Source of the DNA: Glutamicibacter halophytocola
Lineage (GTDB): Bacteria; Actinomycetota; Actinomycetes; Actinomycetales; Micrococcaceae
Assembly: GCF_001302565.1 (NCBI RefSeq)
Contig: NZ_CP012750.1
Location: 2,604,001 to 2,668,000 of the forward strand
Length of the DNA stretch: 64,000 bases
Direction: 5' to 3'
The stretch's first letter is position 1. Each line of letters begins with the position of its first letter. The notes under the pieces were generated by a model. It made no database searches. It saw only the letters and a list, made by a program, of their open reading frames with translations, and was not told where the DNA came from. The translations under genes and the position numbers were made by a program. Of the stretch, positions 17,466 through 28,514 are shown piece after piece.

Positions 17466-17753
17466 TTACTTAGCCTTCTCTACGATCTCAACGAGACGCC
17501 AGCGCTTGTCAGCAGACAGCGGGCGGGTCTCAGCGATGACAACCAAGTCGCCGATGCCGGCTTCGTTGTTCTCATCGTGAGCCTTGACGTTCTTGTTGCG
17601 ACGCATAACCTTGCCGTAAAGGGCGTGCTTCACACGGTCCTCAACGTCAACGACGATGGTCTTCTGCATCTTGTCGGAAACCACGTAACCACGGAGGGTC
17701 TTGCGGTCGTTACGCTCGGTAGCGTTATCCACACCGTTCTCCTTCTCGCTCAT
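17466..17753 (-). CDS. rpsQ: 30S ribosomal protein S17
   Basis: OB-fold 16S-binding protein. [39 protein letters not shown] and [19 protein letters not shown] are typical. 95 residues with a short charged N-terminal extension. Last gene of the S10 operon; overlaps the rpmC stop by one base. Confidence 0.98.
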   Translation of the reverse strand: MSEKENGVDNATERNDRKTLRGYVVSDKMQKTIVVDVEDRVKHALYGKVMRRNKNVKAHDENNEAGIGDLVVIAETRPLSADKRWRLVEIVEKAK

Positions 17754-18016
17754 TACTTGGATTCCTTCTTGGTTTCTTCAACCGGAACGACGACATCCTG
17801 ACGAATGCCCAGCTCGCGCTCGCGCAGCACGGTGTAAATGCGGGCGATATCGCGCTTGATAGCCTTCAGGTTCGCGTTGCTCTCCAGCTGGCCGGTAGCC
17901 GACTGGAAGCGCAGGTTGAACAGTTCTGCCTTGGCCTTCTTCAATTCCTCGTTCAAACGAGCGGTATCGAAGCCGTCCAGGGACTCAATGCTAAGGTCCT
18001 TAGAACCGATAGACAT
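17753..18016 (-). CDS. rpmC: 50S ribosomal protein L29
   Basis: Tunnel-exit protein that helps dock trigger factor and SRP. Helical hairpin with [22 protein letters not shown]. 87 residues; the C-terminal tail VEETKKESK extends past the usual end, as in other Micrococcaceae. Confidence 0.97.
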   Translation of the reverse strand: MSIGSKDLSIESLDGFDTARLNEELKKAKAELFNLRFQSATGQLESNANLKAIKRDIARIYTVLRERELGIRQDVVVPVEETKKESK

Positions 18017-18018
18017 CC

Positions 18019-18435
18019 CTATTCACCACCTTCACGACGCACGATGCGTGCCTTCATTGGCAGCTTGTGGATTGCAAGACGCAATGCCTCTTTAGCTACC
18101 TCTTCACTGACGCCACCGAGTTCAAACATGACTCGTCCTGGCTTGACGTTGGCGACCCACCACTCTGGGGAACCCTTACCGGAACCCATACGGGTTTCAG
18201 CAGGCTTCTTGGTCAGCGGACGGTCTGGGTAGATGTTAATCCACACCTTACCGCCACGCTTGATGTAGCGGGTCATAGCGATACGAGCGGCTTCGATCTG
18301 ACGGTTAGTCACGTAAGCCGGGGTCAACGCCTGGATACCGAACTCACCGAAAGCAACGGTGGTTCCGCCCTTGGCAGCACCCGAACGCTTTGGGTGGTGC
18401 TGCTTACGGAACTTGACTCGACGTGGGATAAGCAT
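18019..18435 (-). CDS. rplP: 50S ribosomal protein L16
   Basis: Organises the A-tRNA and peptidyl-transferase region. [39 protein letters not shown] and [19 protein letters not shown] are hallmarks. 138 residues, normal length. Confidence 0.99.
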   Translation of the reverse strand: MLIPRRVKFRKQHHPKRSGAAKGGTTVAFGEFGIQALTPAYVTNRQIEAARIAMTRYIKRGGKVWINIYPDRPLTKKPAETRMGSGKGSPEWWVANVKPGRVMFELGGVSEEVAKEALRLAIHKLPMKARIVRREGGE

Positions 18436-19218
18436 TTAAGCCTCTCCTCCTTCCGCAGCAGGAGCTGCAGCGCCCTTACGGTCGTTACGACGACGGCGTT
18501 CGCCGCCACGTGGACGATCGTTGCCACCGCGACCACCGCGAGCTGGAGCAGCAGCAGCCTGCTGTGCAGCCAGTTCCTTGGCGGTTACGTCACCCTTGTA
18601 GATCCAAACCTTCACGCCGATGCGGCCGAAGGTGGTCTTGGCTTCGAACTTGCCGAAGTCGATGTTCGCACGCAGGGTGTGCAGCGGCACACGGCCTTCG
18701 CGGTAGAACTCCTTGCGGGACATTTCTGCACCGCCAAGACGACCGGAGCACTGAACGCGGATGCCCTTGGCACCAGCGCGCATTGCCGACTGCATTGCCT
18801 TCTTCATCGCACGGCGGAAAGCCACGCGGGAAGCAAGCTGCTCGGCGATGCCCTGGGCGACCAGCTGGGCCTCCATGTCAGGGTTCTTGACCTCGAGGAT
18901 GTTCAGCTGAACCTGCTTCTTGGTGAGCTTTTCCAGCTCGCCGCGAATACGGTCGGCTTCTGCACCACGGCGGCCGATAACGATACCTGGACGTGCAGTG
19001 TGGATATCCACACGGACGCGGTCACGGGTACGCTCGATCTCTACGCGGGCGATGCCTGCGCGATCCATTCCCTTGGACAGCAGTGCACGGATCTGTACGT
19101 CTTCTTTTACGTAGTCCGCGTAACGCTGGCCTGGCTTGCTGGAATCAGCAAACCAGTGCGAGATGTGGTCAGTGGTGATGCCGAGACGGAAACCGTTCGG
19201 ATTTACCTTCTGTCCCAT
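18436..19218 (-). CDS. rpsC: 30S ribosomal protein S3
   Basis: Head protein at the mRNA entry, helicase-associated. [20 protein letters not shown], the KH-type region [20 protein letters not shown], and the C-terminal domain with [20 protein letters not shown] are present. 260 residues, the last 40 an Arg/Gly-rich basic tail typical of actinobacterial S3. Confidence 0.99.
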   Translation of the reverse strand: MGQKVNPNGFRLGITTDHISHWFADSSKPGQRYADYVKEDVQIRALLSKGMDRAGIARVEIERTRDRVRVDIHTARPGIVIGRRGAEADRIRGELEKLTKKQVQLNILEVKNPDMEAQLVAQGIAEQLASRVAFRRAMKKAMQSAMRAGAKGIRVQCSGRLGGAEMSRKEFYREGRVPLHTLRANIDFGKFEAKTTFGRIGVKVWIYKGDVTAKELAAQQAAAAPARGGRGGNDRPRGGERRRRNDRKGAAAPAAEGGEA

Positions 19219-19581
19219 TTAGTTCTCCCCACCCTTCTGGGTTGAAACAACCACAGTCACGTGGCTGGTGCGCTTCTTGATCTGGAATGCGCGACCCTGT
19301 GCACGCGGCTGGAACCGCTTCATGGTCGGACCTTCGTCAACAAACGCTTCGCTGATAATCAGCTCGTCCTCATTGAATGCTTCACCTGCGCGGTCCGCGG
19401 CGGCACGGGCGTTAGCCACTGCCGATGCGACAACCTTGTATACCGGCTCCGAAGCTGCCTGTGGGGCAAACTTCAAGATGGCCAGTGCTTCGTTGGTCTG
19501 CAGACCACGAACAAGGTTGACGACGCGCCGGGCCTTCATAGGCGTTACGCGGATGTGACGCGCAATTGCCTTGGCTTCCAT
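19219..19581 (-). CDS. rplV: 50S ribosomal protein L22
   Basis: Lines the exit tunnel with its beta-hairpin (macrolide-resistance hotspot). [20 protein letters not shown] begins the protein and [20 protein letters not shown] ends it. I start at this ATG, giving 120 residues. The frame is open for 81 more codons upstream, but that part overlaps rpsS and has no resemblance to anything. Confidence 0.98.
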   Translation of the reverse strand: MEAKAIARHIRVTPMKARRVVNLVRGLQTNEALAILKFAPQAASEPVYKVVASAVANARAAADRAGEAFNEDELIISEAFVDEGPTMKRFQPRAQGRAFQIKKRTSHVTVVVSTQKGGEN

Positions 19582-19640
19582 TGCTATCCTTCTCTCGTCT
19601 ATCGAAGAAGTGCTAAGCGATACTAGTTCCCTTGCGGGGC

Positions 19641-19922
19641 CTAGCGGCGCTTGCCCTTCTTGTCGTCCTTTACGTGGCCACGGAACGTACGGGTTGGGGC
19701 AAACTCTCCGAGCTTGTGTCCAACCATCGATTCGGTGACGAACACAGGAATGTGCTTGCGACCGTCGTGTACGGCGATGGTGTGTCCCAGCATGTCCGGG
19801 ATGATCATCGAACGGCGGGACCACGTCTTGATGACGTTCTTGGTGCCCTTTTCGTTTTCAGCAACGACCTTCAGGAACAGGTGCTGATCGACGAAGGGGC
19901 CTTTCTTCAGGCTGCGTGGCAT
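19641..19922 (-). CDS. rpsS: 30S ribosomal protein S19
   Basis: Head protein forming a complex with S13. [19 protein letters not shown] and [20 protein letters not shown] are diagnostic. 93 residues. Confidence 0.99.
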   Translation of the reverse strand: MPRSLKKGPFVDQHLFLKVVAENEKGTKNVIKTWSRRSMIIPDMLGHTIAVHDGRKHIPVFVTESMVGHKLGEFAPTRTFRGHVKDDKKGKRR

Positions 19923-19934
19923 GTTTCCAGGCTC

Positions 19935-20774
19935 CTATCGCTTGTTCTTGCCGGTCTTGCGACGACGCACAATGAGCTTGTCGCTTTCCTTGTTCGGACG
20001 ACGGGTGCGTCCTTCACGCTTACCGTTAGGGTTGACCGGGTGACGACCACCGGAGGTCTTACCTTCACCACCACCGTGTGGGTGATCAACAGGGTTCATG
20101 ACTACACCACGAACGGTTGGGCGTACGCCCTTCCAGCGCATGCGGCCGGCCTTACCCCAGTTGATGTTGATCTGCTCAGCGTTGCCGACCTCGCCGATGG
20201 TTGCGCGGCAGCGCACATCAACGTTGCGGATTTCGCCCGAAGGCAAACGCAGCTGAGCGAAGCGGCCCTCACGGGCTACCAGCTGGATCGAGGCACCTGC
20301 GGAACGAGCCATCTTGGCGCCGCCACCTGGGCGAAGCTCCACAGCGTGGATCACGGTACCAACCGGGATGTTACGCAGTGGCAGGTTGTTACCTGGCTTG
20401 ATGTCGGCGTTGACGCCGGCCTCAATCTGGTCACCCTGTTTGAGGTTGTTCGGTGCGATGATGTAGCGCTTGGTGCCGTCCACGTAGTGGAGCAGTGCGA
20501 TACGAGCGGTACGGTTCGGGTCGTACTCAATGTGAGCGACCTTTGCCGGAACGCCGTCCTTATCGTGACGACGGAAGTCGATAACACGGTAAGCGCGCTT
20601 GTGTCCGCCACCCTTGTGTCGGGTGGTGATCTTACCGGAGTTGTTGCGGCCGCCAGTCTTGGTGAGTGGACGAACCAGCGACTTTTCCGGAGTCGATCGG
20701 GTGATTTCTGCGAAGTCGGCTACCGACGAGCCGCGAAGGCCCGGGGTAGTCGGCTTGTACTTACGAATTCCCAT
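19935..20774 (-). CDS. rplB: 50S ribosomal protein L2
   Basis: Essential for subunit joining and peptidyl transfer. [19 protein letters not shown] near residue 45 and the C-terminal [20 protein letters not shown] containing the important His are visible. 279 residues with a basic tail. Confidence 0.99.
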   Translation of the reverse strand: MGIRKYKPTTPGLRGSSVADFAEITRSTPEKSLVRPLTKTGGRNNSGKITTRHKGGGHKRAYRVIDFRRHDKDGVPAKVAHIEYDPNRTARIALLHYVDGTKRYIIAPNNLKQGDQIEAGVNADIKPGNNLPLRNIPVGTVIHAVELRPGGGAKMARSAGASIQLVAREGRFAQLRLPSGEIRNVDVRCRATIGEVGNAEQININWGKAGRMRWKGVRPTVRGVVMNPVDHPHGGGEGKTSGGRHPVNPNGKREGRTRRPNKESDKLIVRRRKTGKNKR

Positions 20775-20805
20775 TTATATTATTCCTCGTTAAAGTGGTC
20801 TCCGC

Positions 20806-21108
20806 TTAGGAAAGCGGACCGCCGAAGATGTCAATCGAGCCTTCCTTCAGGGTGATGATGGCGCGCTTGGTGCTCTTGCGCGATCCCCACCCGAAGCGGG
20901 TGCGCTTGCGCTTACCGGCTCGGTTGATGGTGTTTACGGAGTCAACCTTGACGTTGAAGATAGCTTCAACGGCGTACTTGATTTCCGTCTTGTTGGAGCT
21001 TGGTGCCACCTCGAAGGTGTACTGACCTTGATCGATCAGACCGTAGCTCTTTTCCGATACGACTGGTGCGATGACCACGTCGTGTGGAGCCTTGGAGTTG
21101 ATGCTCAC
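20806..21108 (-). CDS. rplW: 50S ribosomal protein L23
   Basis: Docking site for trigger factor and SRP at the tunnel exit. [21 protein letters not shown] is represented by [30 protein letters not shown] also fits. 100 residues; start overlaps the rplD stop by four bases. Confidence 0.98.
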   Translation of the reverse strand: MSINSKAPHDVVIAPVVSEKSYGLIDQGQYTFEVAPSSNKTEIKYAVEAIFNVKVDSVNTINRAGKRKRTRFGWGSRKSTKRAIITLKEGSIDIFGGPLS

Positions 21109-21707
21109 TTGGCTTCCTCCTTCTGGACCAGGGCGTCGAAGGCAGCCTTGGTGAAGACTACGTCATCCGAAACCAGAACATCGTAGGTGTTCAGCTGGTC
21201 GACGTACAGAACGTGCACAAGGTCGAGGTTGCGAACCGAAAGGGCTGCAACATCGTTGGCGCGATCGATGACGACAAGCAGGTTCTTGCGCTCGGTGAGC
21301 GAACGCAAGGTAGCCAGAGCTTCCTTGGTCGATGGGGTTTCCCCTGCAACCAAGTTCTCAACCACGTGGACGCGGCCGAAGCGTGCGCGATCAGACAAAG
21401 CGCCGCGCAGTGCAGCAGCCTTCATCTTCTTCGGGGTACGCTGCGAGTAGTCACGTGGGGTTGGACCGTGGACAATGCCACCGCCGGTCATGTGAGGTGC
21501 ACGGATCGAACCCTGACGGGCGCGGCCGGTGCCCTTCTGCTTGAACGGCTTGCGACCTGCACCCGATACCTCGGAGCGGTCCTTGGTCTTGTGGGTACCC
21601 TGGCGGGCAGCAGCAAGCTGTGCAACGACAACCTGGTGCAGCAGCGGGACGTTGGTCTGTACGTCGAAGATCTCTGCAGGCAGTTCGACGTTAAGTGCCT
21701 TAGTCAT
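21105..21707 (-). CDS. rplD: 50S ribosomal protein L4
   Basis: Exit-tunnel protein; in E. coli it also attenuates the S10 operon. [20 protein letters not shown] and [20 protein letters not shown] in the extended loop are characteristic. 200 residues. Confidence 0.98.
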   Translation of the reverse strand: MTKALNVELPAEIFDVQTNVPLLHQVVVAQLAAARQGTHKTKDRSEVSGAGRKPFKQKGTGRARQGSIRAPHMTGGGIVHGPTPRDYSQRTPKKMKAAALRGALSDRARFGRVHVVENLVAGETPSTKEALATLRSLTERKNLLVVIDRANDVAALSVRNLDLVHVLYVDQLNTYDVLVSDDVVFTKAAFDALVQKEEAK

Positions 21708-21711
21708 TTAC

Positions 21712-22362
21712 TTATGCTCCCTTCACGGCGTTGCGTACGAGAACGACGCGGCCGCGGGCGCCTGGAACGGCACCCTTGATCAGCAGGAGGTTCTTCTCAG
21801 CGTCGATAGCGTGAATGGTCAGGTTCTGAGTGGTAACACGCTCAGCACCCATGCGACCGGCCATCTTCTGTCCACGGAAAACGCGACCTGGGGTCGATGC
21901 GCCGCCGATGGAACCTGGCTTGCGGTGGTTCTTATGAGCACCGTGCGATGCGCCAACACCATGGAAGTTGTGGCGCTTCATCACACCGGCGAAGCCCTTA
22001 CCCTTGGAGGTGCCAACGACGTCGACCTTCTGGCCGGCTTCGAAGAGCTCCACGGAAAGTTCCTGGCCCGGGGTGTACTCGGCAGCGTCTGCGGTGCGCA
22101 GTTCTACCAAGTGGCGACGTGGGGTGACGCCTGCAGCCTCGAAGTGACCAGCCAGTGGCTTGGTGACCTTGCGAGGATCGATCTGGCCGTAGCCGATCTG
22201 AACTGCGGTGTAGCCATCGCGCTCAGCGTTGATGAGCTTGGTGACAACGTTGCTGTCAGCCTGCACTACGGTGACAGGGATCAGGTTGTTGTTCGAATCC
22301 CAAACCTGGGTCATGCCGAGCTTCGTGCCCAACAGGCCCTTGAAATTACGGGTTGCGGTCAT
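21712..22362 (-). CDS. rplC: 50S ribosomal protein L3
   Basis: Early-assembly protein at the 3' end of 23S r[20 protein letters not shown] and [19 protein letters not shown] near the peptidyl-transferase centre are typical. 216 residues. Confidence 0.99.
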   Translation of the reverse strand: MTATRNFKGLLGTKLGMTQVWDSNNNLIPVTVVQADSNVVTKLINAERDGYTAVQIGYGQIDPRKVTKPLAGHFEAAGVTPRRHLVELRTADAAEYTPGQELSVELFEAGQKVDVVGTSKGKGFAGVMKRHNFHGVGASHGAHKNHRKPGSIGGASTPGRVFRGQKMAGRMGAERVTTQNLTIHAIDAEKNLLLIKGAVPGARGRVVLVRNAVKGA

Positions 22363-22382
22363 AGTTTTCTCGCCACCTCCCC

Positions 22383-22691
22383 TTAAAGCTTGATTTCGAT
22401 GTTGACATCCGCTGGCAGGTCGAGACGCATCAGCGAATCAACAGCCTTCGGGGTCGGATCAACGATGTCGATCAGACGCTTGTGCGTGCGCATTTCGAAG
22501 TGCTCACGGCTGTCCTTGTACTTGTGTGGCGAACGGATAACGCAGTACACGTTCTTCTCCGTTGGCAGCGGCACTGGGCCGACTACGGTTGCGCCTGCGC
22601 GCGTGACCGTCTCAACGATCTTCCGGGCCGAAACGTCAATGACCTCGTGGTCATACGACTTCAGCCGGATGCGGATTTTCTGTCCCGCCAT
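22383..22691 (-). CDS. rpsJ: 30S ribosomal protein S10
   Basis: Head protein and NusB partner in antitermination (NusE). [39 protein letters not shown] and [16 protein letters not shown] identify it. The frame is open for 58 codons upstream, but those lie in the leader and I take the ATG that gives the standard 102 residues. First gene of the S10 operon. Confidence 0.99.
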   Translation of the reverse strand: MAGQKIRIRLKSYDHEVIDVSARKIVETVTRAGATVVGPVPLPTEKNVYCVIRSPHKYKDSREHFEMRTHKRLIDIVDPTPKAVDSLMRLDLPADVNIEIKL

Positions 22692-23109
22692 GGCGTCATG
22701 CCTCTTTCTGTTAGCACTATCTAAGATTGCTGTGCCTATATACGGGTTCTTGCGAACCGGCACGCCTTGCGCTGCGGCTGAATCCGGATCAGATCCGGGT
22801 TCCTCACCCGCAGGAGGCTCCGACCCCCGAACTCGGGCGTGTCGCGAAATTTTCAGTCGCGACAAGACCGCAAAGTTTTCACTTTATCGAAGGCCTTATA
22901 ATTTGAAACTGTTGTATCGATCCCGAACCACAGGCATTATCCTGCGTGAGAGCCGATCCCGGTTGTTCAAATCAGATTCGATTACCCCAATAACGGGGAT
23001 CGAGTTGCACTCAAGCAACTTATCTAGTCTGACAGGTCGGCAACGATCGCGCAAATCTTTTATGGGCTTCGAGCCCCGTGATCTTGACCTCACCGACCTG
23101 CCGCTAGCA
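22692..23109 (-). other. S10 operon leader and upstream region
   Basis: 418 bases without a gene between rpsJ and the large membrane protein gene. The leader has two small hairpins: GGTTC/GAACC (22745-22758) and CCGGAT/ATCCGG (22784-22798). Upstream lies an AT-rich patch around 22880-22915 where the S10 promoter probably is. I could not fix -35/-10 boxes. The hairpins may be a ribosomal-protein leader, but no known family is recognised. Confidence 0.5.
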
Positions 23110-26100
23110 CTACTCCCGTTCGCCTGGCTCCTGCGGCGAAGCTGGCGGCCGCTGCTCCTGCTGCAGCGCTGGCGGTTGCGTGGGCTGCTGCCACGGCAGC
23201 CGCGGCGGTCCCTGCTGAACTACCGGCGCTTGATAGGCCGGCGGCTCGGCTGATGGCTGGCCAGCCTTGTCGATCTTGTCCACCTTCACCAGCTTGTAAA
23301 CCGCGGCGGCGATCAGCCCCAGCCCGATAATGACCAGCCACAAGAAGACGAGTTCACGCAGGAACCAGATGACGGACAGGGTGATCGCAATGGCACCCCA
23401 CCAGATGAACAACCGCTCCCCCAGCTTCAAGCCCCAGGCGATCAGACAGCCAAAGAACACCAAGCCCATGACTTGGGCGAGCGTATTGGATTCGGCCAAG
23501 GAGGCAAACAGCGCCATGCTGCCAGCCACGGAGGCAGCGATGAGATAGGCCTGTTCAAGAAGCCGGTGGGCCTTGATATTGCGCCAGACCACCAGCACGA
23601 CTGCGATCACGCAGAAGTAGGCCATGATGCTGCTGAATTGCGGAACTGCGATAATTCGCGAATAGGAGGTCAGGACAAGAACCGCAGCAAGCACGATCAA
23701 CCCGTCCACCGCGTAGGGAACAGCACTGGCCGGCAGCTCGAAGAAGCGAACCACCACGGCCACGCCGAAGATGAGCGCCGCGGCCCCGATAATGCTCCAG
23801 GTCTGCGAGCTGTCGACGTGGGCAAGGCAGCCGGCCGCCAACAGGGCCAGCAGCATGGACGCGAAATAGATCCGTGACGCCGAGCCAACCGGGTCTGCAT
23901 GGCGGTAACCGGATTCCGGATAGCCAGGCGCCGGATCTTTCATCCGCCCATGGGCCATGGCCAGGAGATAGAGCGCTATTCCCGTGCCGATCAAGGACCA
24001 TGAGACATCCATCGATGACAGCCATCGAGTTCCCCCGATATTCCGCATTTCCATCACGGTCCGCAGGATCGCCACCGTGAGCATCAGCGCGCCGCCGATC
24101 GCATACCAGGCGCTCCTGCGCGAGTGCACCAGCAGCATCAGCGCGACGGCCATCAGCGCATGGGCGCCAACGGCCCACCAGGTTCCAGCCTGCCACCATG
24201 CAGCGAGCGCCGCTGGCAAGAAGATTGCCAGCGCGATGGCGACGGAGTACTTCTTGTTGCCCCGCCAGCGCCATTCGGCCAGCACGGCCAACAGCGACAT
24301 GAACAGCAGCATGGCGCTGGCAACGTCGGTGCTCCACCATTGCGCTCGAATCCAGCCGGTGTCATCTGGCATCGTGCTTGCCTGGACCCCGATCACAACG
24401 ATCAGCGACACAATGGGGGCAAACAGGTAGAACTGCCGCGGGATTTCAGGGATCGCTTCGTCGGCCTTGAATGCCATGGCTCCATGGATCCCGATGCACA
24501 GGGCAGCCAGGAGGATCACTCCGCGGTCAAAGCCGCCCGCGAACCATCCGTACCCCAGCGTGGCCGCCGGCATGCCAGTGAGCAGTCCGATGGCCACCCA
24601 GCGCAATTCCTGGCGAAGCGGTGCACCCCGGCGAATGCTGAGCAGCAATCGGGCCACCTGCGGAATGCTCAGCGATACGAGCAGCAATGCGAATCGGCCG
24701 TGGAGATCAAAGTCCATTGCGCGGGCGAACCACCAAACCATCGAGCTGAAGAGCAGCTGGGCAAGGCTCGCATAGATGATCTTCCATTGCGTGCTGGTGC
24801 TGCGGCTCAGGTTCACCAGGTAGTCGGCCAGCGCAGCTGCACCGATGAGCAGCGCAAATCCCCAGGTGCCTTCAGCAAAGCTCATCGCATACAGCACCAG
24901 GAGCAGAGCCGCCGCCGCTGACTTGATGGGCTGCTCCAGCTCCTTGCGCTCCGCAGCAACGGCACGCAAACGCCACCCGCTGGCCATCACCAAGCCGGTG
25001 GCCGCCACCGTGGTGATCATGAACCATGTGAATCCGCCGAGCCCGATGAACTCCACAAGCTCATCTGGGTACATCCCTTCGGCGGCCAGCACTCGAAGGT
25101 AGCACAAGGAGGCTATGGCAATCGCCGCAGAAGCCGCGATCCGGCCCAAAAGGTGGTTCTGCGGCATGCCCTTCTCGTCAAGGCGCCGGCTTGCCAGGTC
25201 GATAGCCCAGAGGATCAGCGCCATCGCCAGAACGGTGACGAGCTTTGCTACTTCCTCGGATCTTCCGGCGGAACCGTCCAGGGATTCGTGGATGGCCGCT
25301 CCCAGCACCCCTGCGCCGACCAGCAGCAGTGCCCAACGAGCGTGCTGGCAAACCTGCAGGAGGAGGCCAGTTGATCGATGCCGCGCGATGCTCAGTCCGA
25401 TAATGGCCACTGCAAACAGCAGGAGCGGTCGCCAGCTATGGTGCTGCATATCCAGCAGTGCCACCAGCGGAAGCGCCGAGACCACCGCAACCTCGGCCTT
25501 GGCTCCGCGTAGCAAGCCGGGCAGGGCGAGCAGTGCAAGCACTGGAACGACCAGGACGCTGAGCACCAGCGAGGTTTCGTCGTTCGAGGAGGCGTAGGCG
25601 CCGATACCCGAGATCACGCTCAGGCCCCAAAGCGCGCTTCGCTCGAAGTGCAGATGCCGGGGTTCCAAGCCCATGCGTTGCTGGTACGCCGAGGAATACA
25701 TCAGCACCGCGAGGGCTTGCAGGGCAAGGCTGAACGCGAGGATCATCGCCGTGGTCGTCGCGGAGAATCCAACATAATTGCTGCCGGCAACCAGCATCAG
25801 CATAAAGGTAACGCGGGCTGCGTAGAACCGCGCCATTCGCAAATTGTCCAGCAGCCGCATGCTGAGCAGCAGTTGCGCGGTGAGCAACGCGAAAATCCAG
25901 AAGAAGTCGCGGCTTCGGAGGGACTCAAAGAGAATCGCTGACAGGACGATGACGAAGGCAGGCAGCAACTGTGCGGTGCCCATAACAGCTTGGAAGAAAA
26001 TCGAACGGCGCACCCGCTGGCTGCGCACGGCCAGGAACAGCAGCACGAGGGAAAGCAGCAGCAGTACCAGCATGTAATTCAGGATTCCGCGCTGCAGTGT

Positions 26101-26919
26101 TGCAGCCCCGGCCATGCCGGTGCTGACCAAGATCAGCACGGCTACCCAAGAAAGCACGCGCGACTTCAGCTTGAGCGTGGCATAGCCAACGGCCAGCGTG
26201 CCGATGGCCGAGAAGATCAGCCAGGTTGCAGCCCCGGTGATATCAAGGGTGTTGTAGGTGGCGATGGCGCACAATGGAAGCAGCGCCAGGCCAGTTCCGG
26301 CGAAGGCTGCGCCGGCAGGACGCAGCGAAGGCTTTAGCGCGTAGGTGGTCAAGCCCCCGGCGTAAAACGCGGCGGCCAGGAAGAAGAATGCCACGAGCTT
26401 GGCTACCGGCGGGAGCGCGAAGCTGAGGAACAGTGAGCCGGCGGCAACAATCATCAAGGCGGCCACATACAAGGTGATGTTGATATTGCGCAATTCCCGC
26501 TCGCGCTTGGTCAGCACCTTGACCGGCTTGGGTGGCGTGGCGGGCCTGGAGACCACTTGGCTTGGCTGCGGGATATTGACCGGGTTCTGCTGCCCGAAGG
26601 TCTGGTCCGTTGCCGGGTGGGTGGGGCTTGTTGATCCAGTCGCCACCGGTTGGCCTGGCCAGGGCTGCGGGCTGTAGGGCTGTCCCGCGGTTGGGGCTTG
26701 CTTCCTGGCCGGCGCCTGCTCGGACAGTGGAGCTTGAGGCTGGGTCCCGGAGCGTCGCAGAAACTCGCTGGCCGCTTCATATCCTTGTTGCCATGCCTCG
26801 CGCAGCTGCTCCGCTGACGTGCCGGGAAGCTGTTTTTGGGATTGCTTGCGCCCCCTCGCCTGTCCGAAGAAGAACGCGGCAACGGCCAGCACGATAGTAA
26901 GCAGGATCCAACCGGTCAT
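23110..26919 (-). CDS. very large polytopic membrane protein, unknown function
   Basis: About 1269 residues. An N-terminal helix (WILLTIVLAVAAFFFGQARG) is followed by a hydrophilic Gln/Pro-rich segment to about residue 130, then some thirty membrane helices with very short loops, and a Pro/Gln-rich cytoplasmic tail (QQPTQPPALQQEQRPP). No enzyme motif is seen. It resembles the large multi-pass actinobacterial proteins annotated after a Streptomyces SCO7613 C-terminal domain, but that is from memory. I prefer ATG with AGGGGAG about 8 bases upstream over a GTG 9 bases earlier. It lies between tuf and rpsJ, on the same strand as both. Confidence 0.85.
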   Translation of the reverse strand: MTGWILLTIVLAVAAFFFGQARGRKQSQKQLPGTSAEQLREAWQQGYEAASEFLRRSGTQPQAPLSEQAPARKQAPTAGQPYSPQPWPGQPVATGSTSPTHPATDQTFGQQNPVNIPQPSQVVSRPATPPKPVKVLTKRERELRNINITLYVAALMIVAAGSLFLSFALPPVAKLVAFFFLAAAFYAGGLTTYALKPSLRPAGAAFAGTGLALLPLCAIATYNTLDITGAATWLIFSAIGTLAVGYATLKLKSRVLSWVAVLILVSTGMAGAATLQRGILNYMLVLLLLSLVLLFLAVRSQRVRRSIFFQAVMGTAQLLPAFVIVLSAILFESLRSRDFFWIFALLTAQLLLSMRLLDNLRMARFYAARVTFMLMLVAGSNYVGFSATTTAMILAFSLALQALAVLMYSSAYQQRMGLEPRHLHFERSALWGLSVISGIGAYASSNDETSLVLSVLVVPVLALLALPGLLRGAKAEVAVVSALPLVALLDMQHHSWRPLLLFAVAIIGLSIARHRSTGLLLQVCQHARWALLLVGAGVLGAAIHESLDGSAGRSEEVAKLVTVLAMALILWAIDLASRRLDEKGMPQNHLLGRIAASAAIAIASLCYLRVLAAEGMYPDELVEFIGLGGFTWFMITTVAATGLVMASGWRLRAVAAERKELEQPIKSAAAALLLVLYAMSFAEGTWGFALLIGAAALADYLVNLSRSTSTQWKIIYASLAQLLFSSMVWWFARAMDFDLHGRFALLLVSLSIPQVARLLLSIRRGAPLRQELRWVAIGLLTGMPAATLGYGWFAGGFDRGVILLAALCIGIHGAMAFKADEAIPEIPRQFYLFAPIVSLIVVIGVQASTMPDDTGWIRAQWWSTDVASAMLLFMSLLAVLAEWRWRGNKKYSVAIALAIFLPAALAAWWQAGTWWAVGAHALMAVALMLLVHSRRSAWYAIGGALMLTVAILRTVMEMRNIGGTRWLSSMDVSWSLIGTGIALYLLAMAHGRMKDPAPGYPESGYRHADPVGSASRIYFASMLLALLAAGCLAHVDSSQTWSIIGAAALIFGVAVVVRFFELPASAVPYAVDGLIVLAAVLVLTSYSRIIAVPQFSSIMAYFCVIAVVLVVWRNIKAHRLLEQAYLIAASVAGSMALFASLAESNTLAQVMGLVFFGCLIAWGLKLGERLFIWWGAIAITLSVIWFLRELVFLWLVIIGLGLIAAAVYKLVKVDKIDKAGQPSAEPPAYQAPVVQQGPPRLPWQQPTQPPALQQEQRPPASPQEPGERE

Positions 26920-27011
26920 CGATGCCACTCCCCTAGTGAATTTTCAGTGCGCCCTCCAATTGGACCACCTTATAGAAATATTCACTAGTTCGAATTGCTT
27001 GTTAACGCGAA

Positions 27012-27046
27012 AATTCCCCCAACACTGTAATAGCGCTGGGGGAATT
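27012..27046 (-). terminator. terminator of tuf
   Basis: 10-bp stem AATTCCCCCA/TGGGGGAATT with a 15-base interior that can pair further (CACTG/TAGCG partly). TTTCGCG follows on the reverse strand. It ends the str operon. Confidence 0.82.
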
Positions 27047-27082
27047 CTCAGATCTCTATGGATCTAGATCATCAAGTAATGA

Positions 27083-28273
27083 CTACTTGGTGATTGCGGT
27101 GACCTTGCCCGAACCAACGGTGCGGCCGCCTTCGCGAATTGCGAAGCCGAGGCCCTCTTCCATAGCGATTGGCTGGATCAGCTCAACCGACATTTCGGTG
27201 TTGTCGCCAGGCATAACCATTTCGGTGCCCTCTGGGAGGGTGATAACGCCGGTTACGTCGGTGGTGCGGAAGTAGAACTGCGGACGGTAGTTCGAGTAGA
27301 ACGGGTTGTGACGTCCGCCTTCGTCCTTCGACAGGATGTAGACGTTTGCATCGAAGTTGGTGTGTGGGGTGATCGAGCCTGGGGCTACGACAACCTGGCC
27401 ACGCTCAACATCGTCGCGCTTCAGACCGCGAAGCAGCAGACCACAGTTCTCGCCTGCCCATGCTTCGTCGAGCTGCTTGTGGAACATCTCGATACCGGTA
27501 ACGGTGGTCTTCTGGATTGGGCGGATGCCAACAATCTCAACTTCCGAGTTGATGGCAAGGGTGCCACGCTCGGCGCGACCGGTTACAACGGTACCGCGAC
27601 CGGTGATGGTGAAGACATCCTCGATAGGCATCAGGAATGGCTTGTCACGGTCACGTACTGGGTCCGGAATGAAGGTGTCAACAGCTTCCATCAGTTCCTC
27701 AACAGCTGCAACCCACTTCTCGTCGCCTTCCAGAGCCTTCAGGCCGGAAACGCGAACAACTGGTGCGTCGTCGCCATCGAAGCCCTGGGAGGACAGAAGT
27801 TCGCGAACTTCCATCTCCACGAGCTCGAGCAGCTCTTCGTCGTCGACCATGTCGGACTTGTTCAGTGCGACCATCAGGGTTGGAACACCAACCTGGCGGG
27901 CCAGCAGAACGTGCTCGCGGGTCTGAGCCATTGGACCATCGGTAGCAGCAACCACGAGGATTGCGCCGTCCATCTGAGCAGCACCGGTGATCATGTTCTT
28001 GACATAGTCAGCGTGACCTGGAGCGTCAACGTGTGCGTAGTGACGCTTCTCGGTCTGGTACTCGATGTGCGAGATATTGATGGTAATACCGCGCTGGCGC
28101 TCTTCTGGAGCCGAGTCGATGTTAGCGAAGTCGCGCTTTTCGTTCAGGTCTGGGTACTTTTCAGCCAGAACCTTGGAGATAGCTGCGGTCAGAGTGGTCT
28201 TACCGTGGTCAACGTGACCGATGGTACCAATGTTGACGTGCGGCTTGTTGCGCTCGAACTTTGCCTTTGCCAC
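27083..28273 (-). CDS. tuf: elongation factor Tu
   Basis: Delivers aminoacyl-tRNA to the ribosome as a GTP complex. G motifs are intact: [10 protein letters not shown], the switch Thr in [22 protein letters not shown], and NKSD. Domains 2 and 3 are complete. 396 residues. SD GGAGGAAC precedes the GTG/ATG region. A 240-base gap with a hairpin separates it from fusA, and TAGACT (reverse strand, 28341-28346) may be the -10 of its own promoter. Confidence 0.99.
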   Translation of the reverse strand: MAKAKFERNKPHVNIGTIGHVDHGKTTLTAAISKVLAEKYPDLNEKRDFANIDSAPEERQRGITINISHIEYQTEKRHYAHVDAPGHADYVKNMITGAAQMDGAILVVAATDGPMAQTREHVLLARQVGVPTLMVALNKSDMVDDEELLELVEMEVRELLSSQGFDGDDAPVVRVSGLKALEGDEKWVAAVEELMEAVDTFIPDPVRDRDKPFLMPIEDVFTITGRGTVVTGRAERGTLAINSEVEIVGIRPIQKTTVTGIEMFHKQLDEAWAGENCGLLLRGLKRDDVERGQVVVAPGSITPHTNFDANVYILSKDEGGRHNPFYSNYRPQFYFRTTDVTGVITLPEGTEMVMPGDNTEMSVELIQPIAMEEGLGFAIREGGRTVGSGKVTAITK

Positions 28274-28428
28274 AAGTTCCTCCTAGAAACATTTACAGAA
28301 GACTTTTTTCGTCTGCGCGGTTCGCAAACGAACTTCAATTAGTCTACTGGGGGCGTGGATAATTTTGGAAATTTCGGTCCTCTGCGGGCCCTGCATGTGA
28401 TGCAAATCCCTCGTTGGCCGTTTGCGGG

Positions 28429-28455
28429 GCCGGCCTCAATGGCGTTGAAGCCGGC
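28429..28455 (-). terminator. terminator-like hairpin, fusA-tuf
   Basis: GCCGGC plus TCAA pair with TTGA and GCCGGC around CGCCA (11 pairs including one wobble). No T-run, so possibly an attenuator or processing site that lets tuf be expressed separately. Confidence 0.55.
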
Positions 28456-28514
28456 TCCGCGATCGGCCACTTCCCCACAATGGGGGTCACGGCCAAGTTT
28501 TGGTTCCGAAGCGA

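Noticed and set aside
19582..19824. N-terminally extended L22 overlapping rpsS
   Set aside because: Extension is the wrong-frame reading of rpsS.
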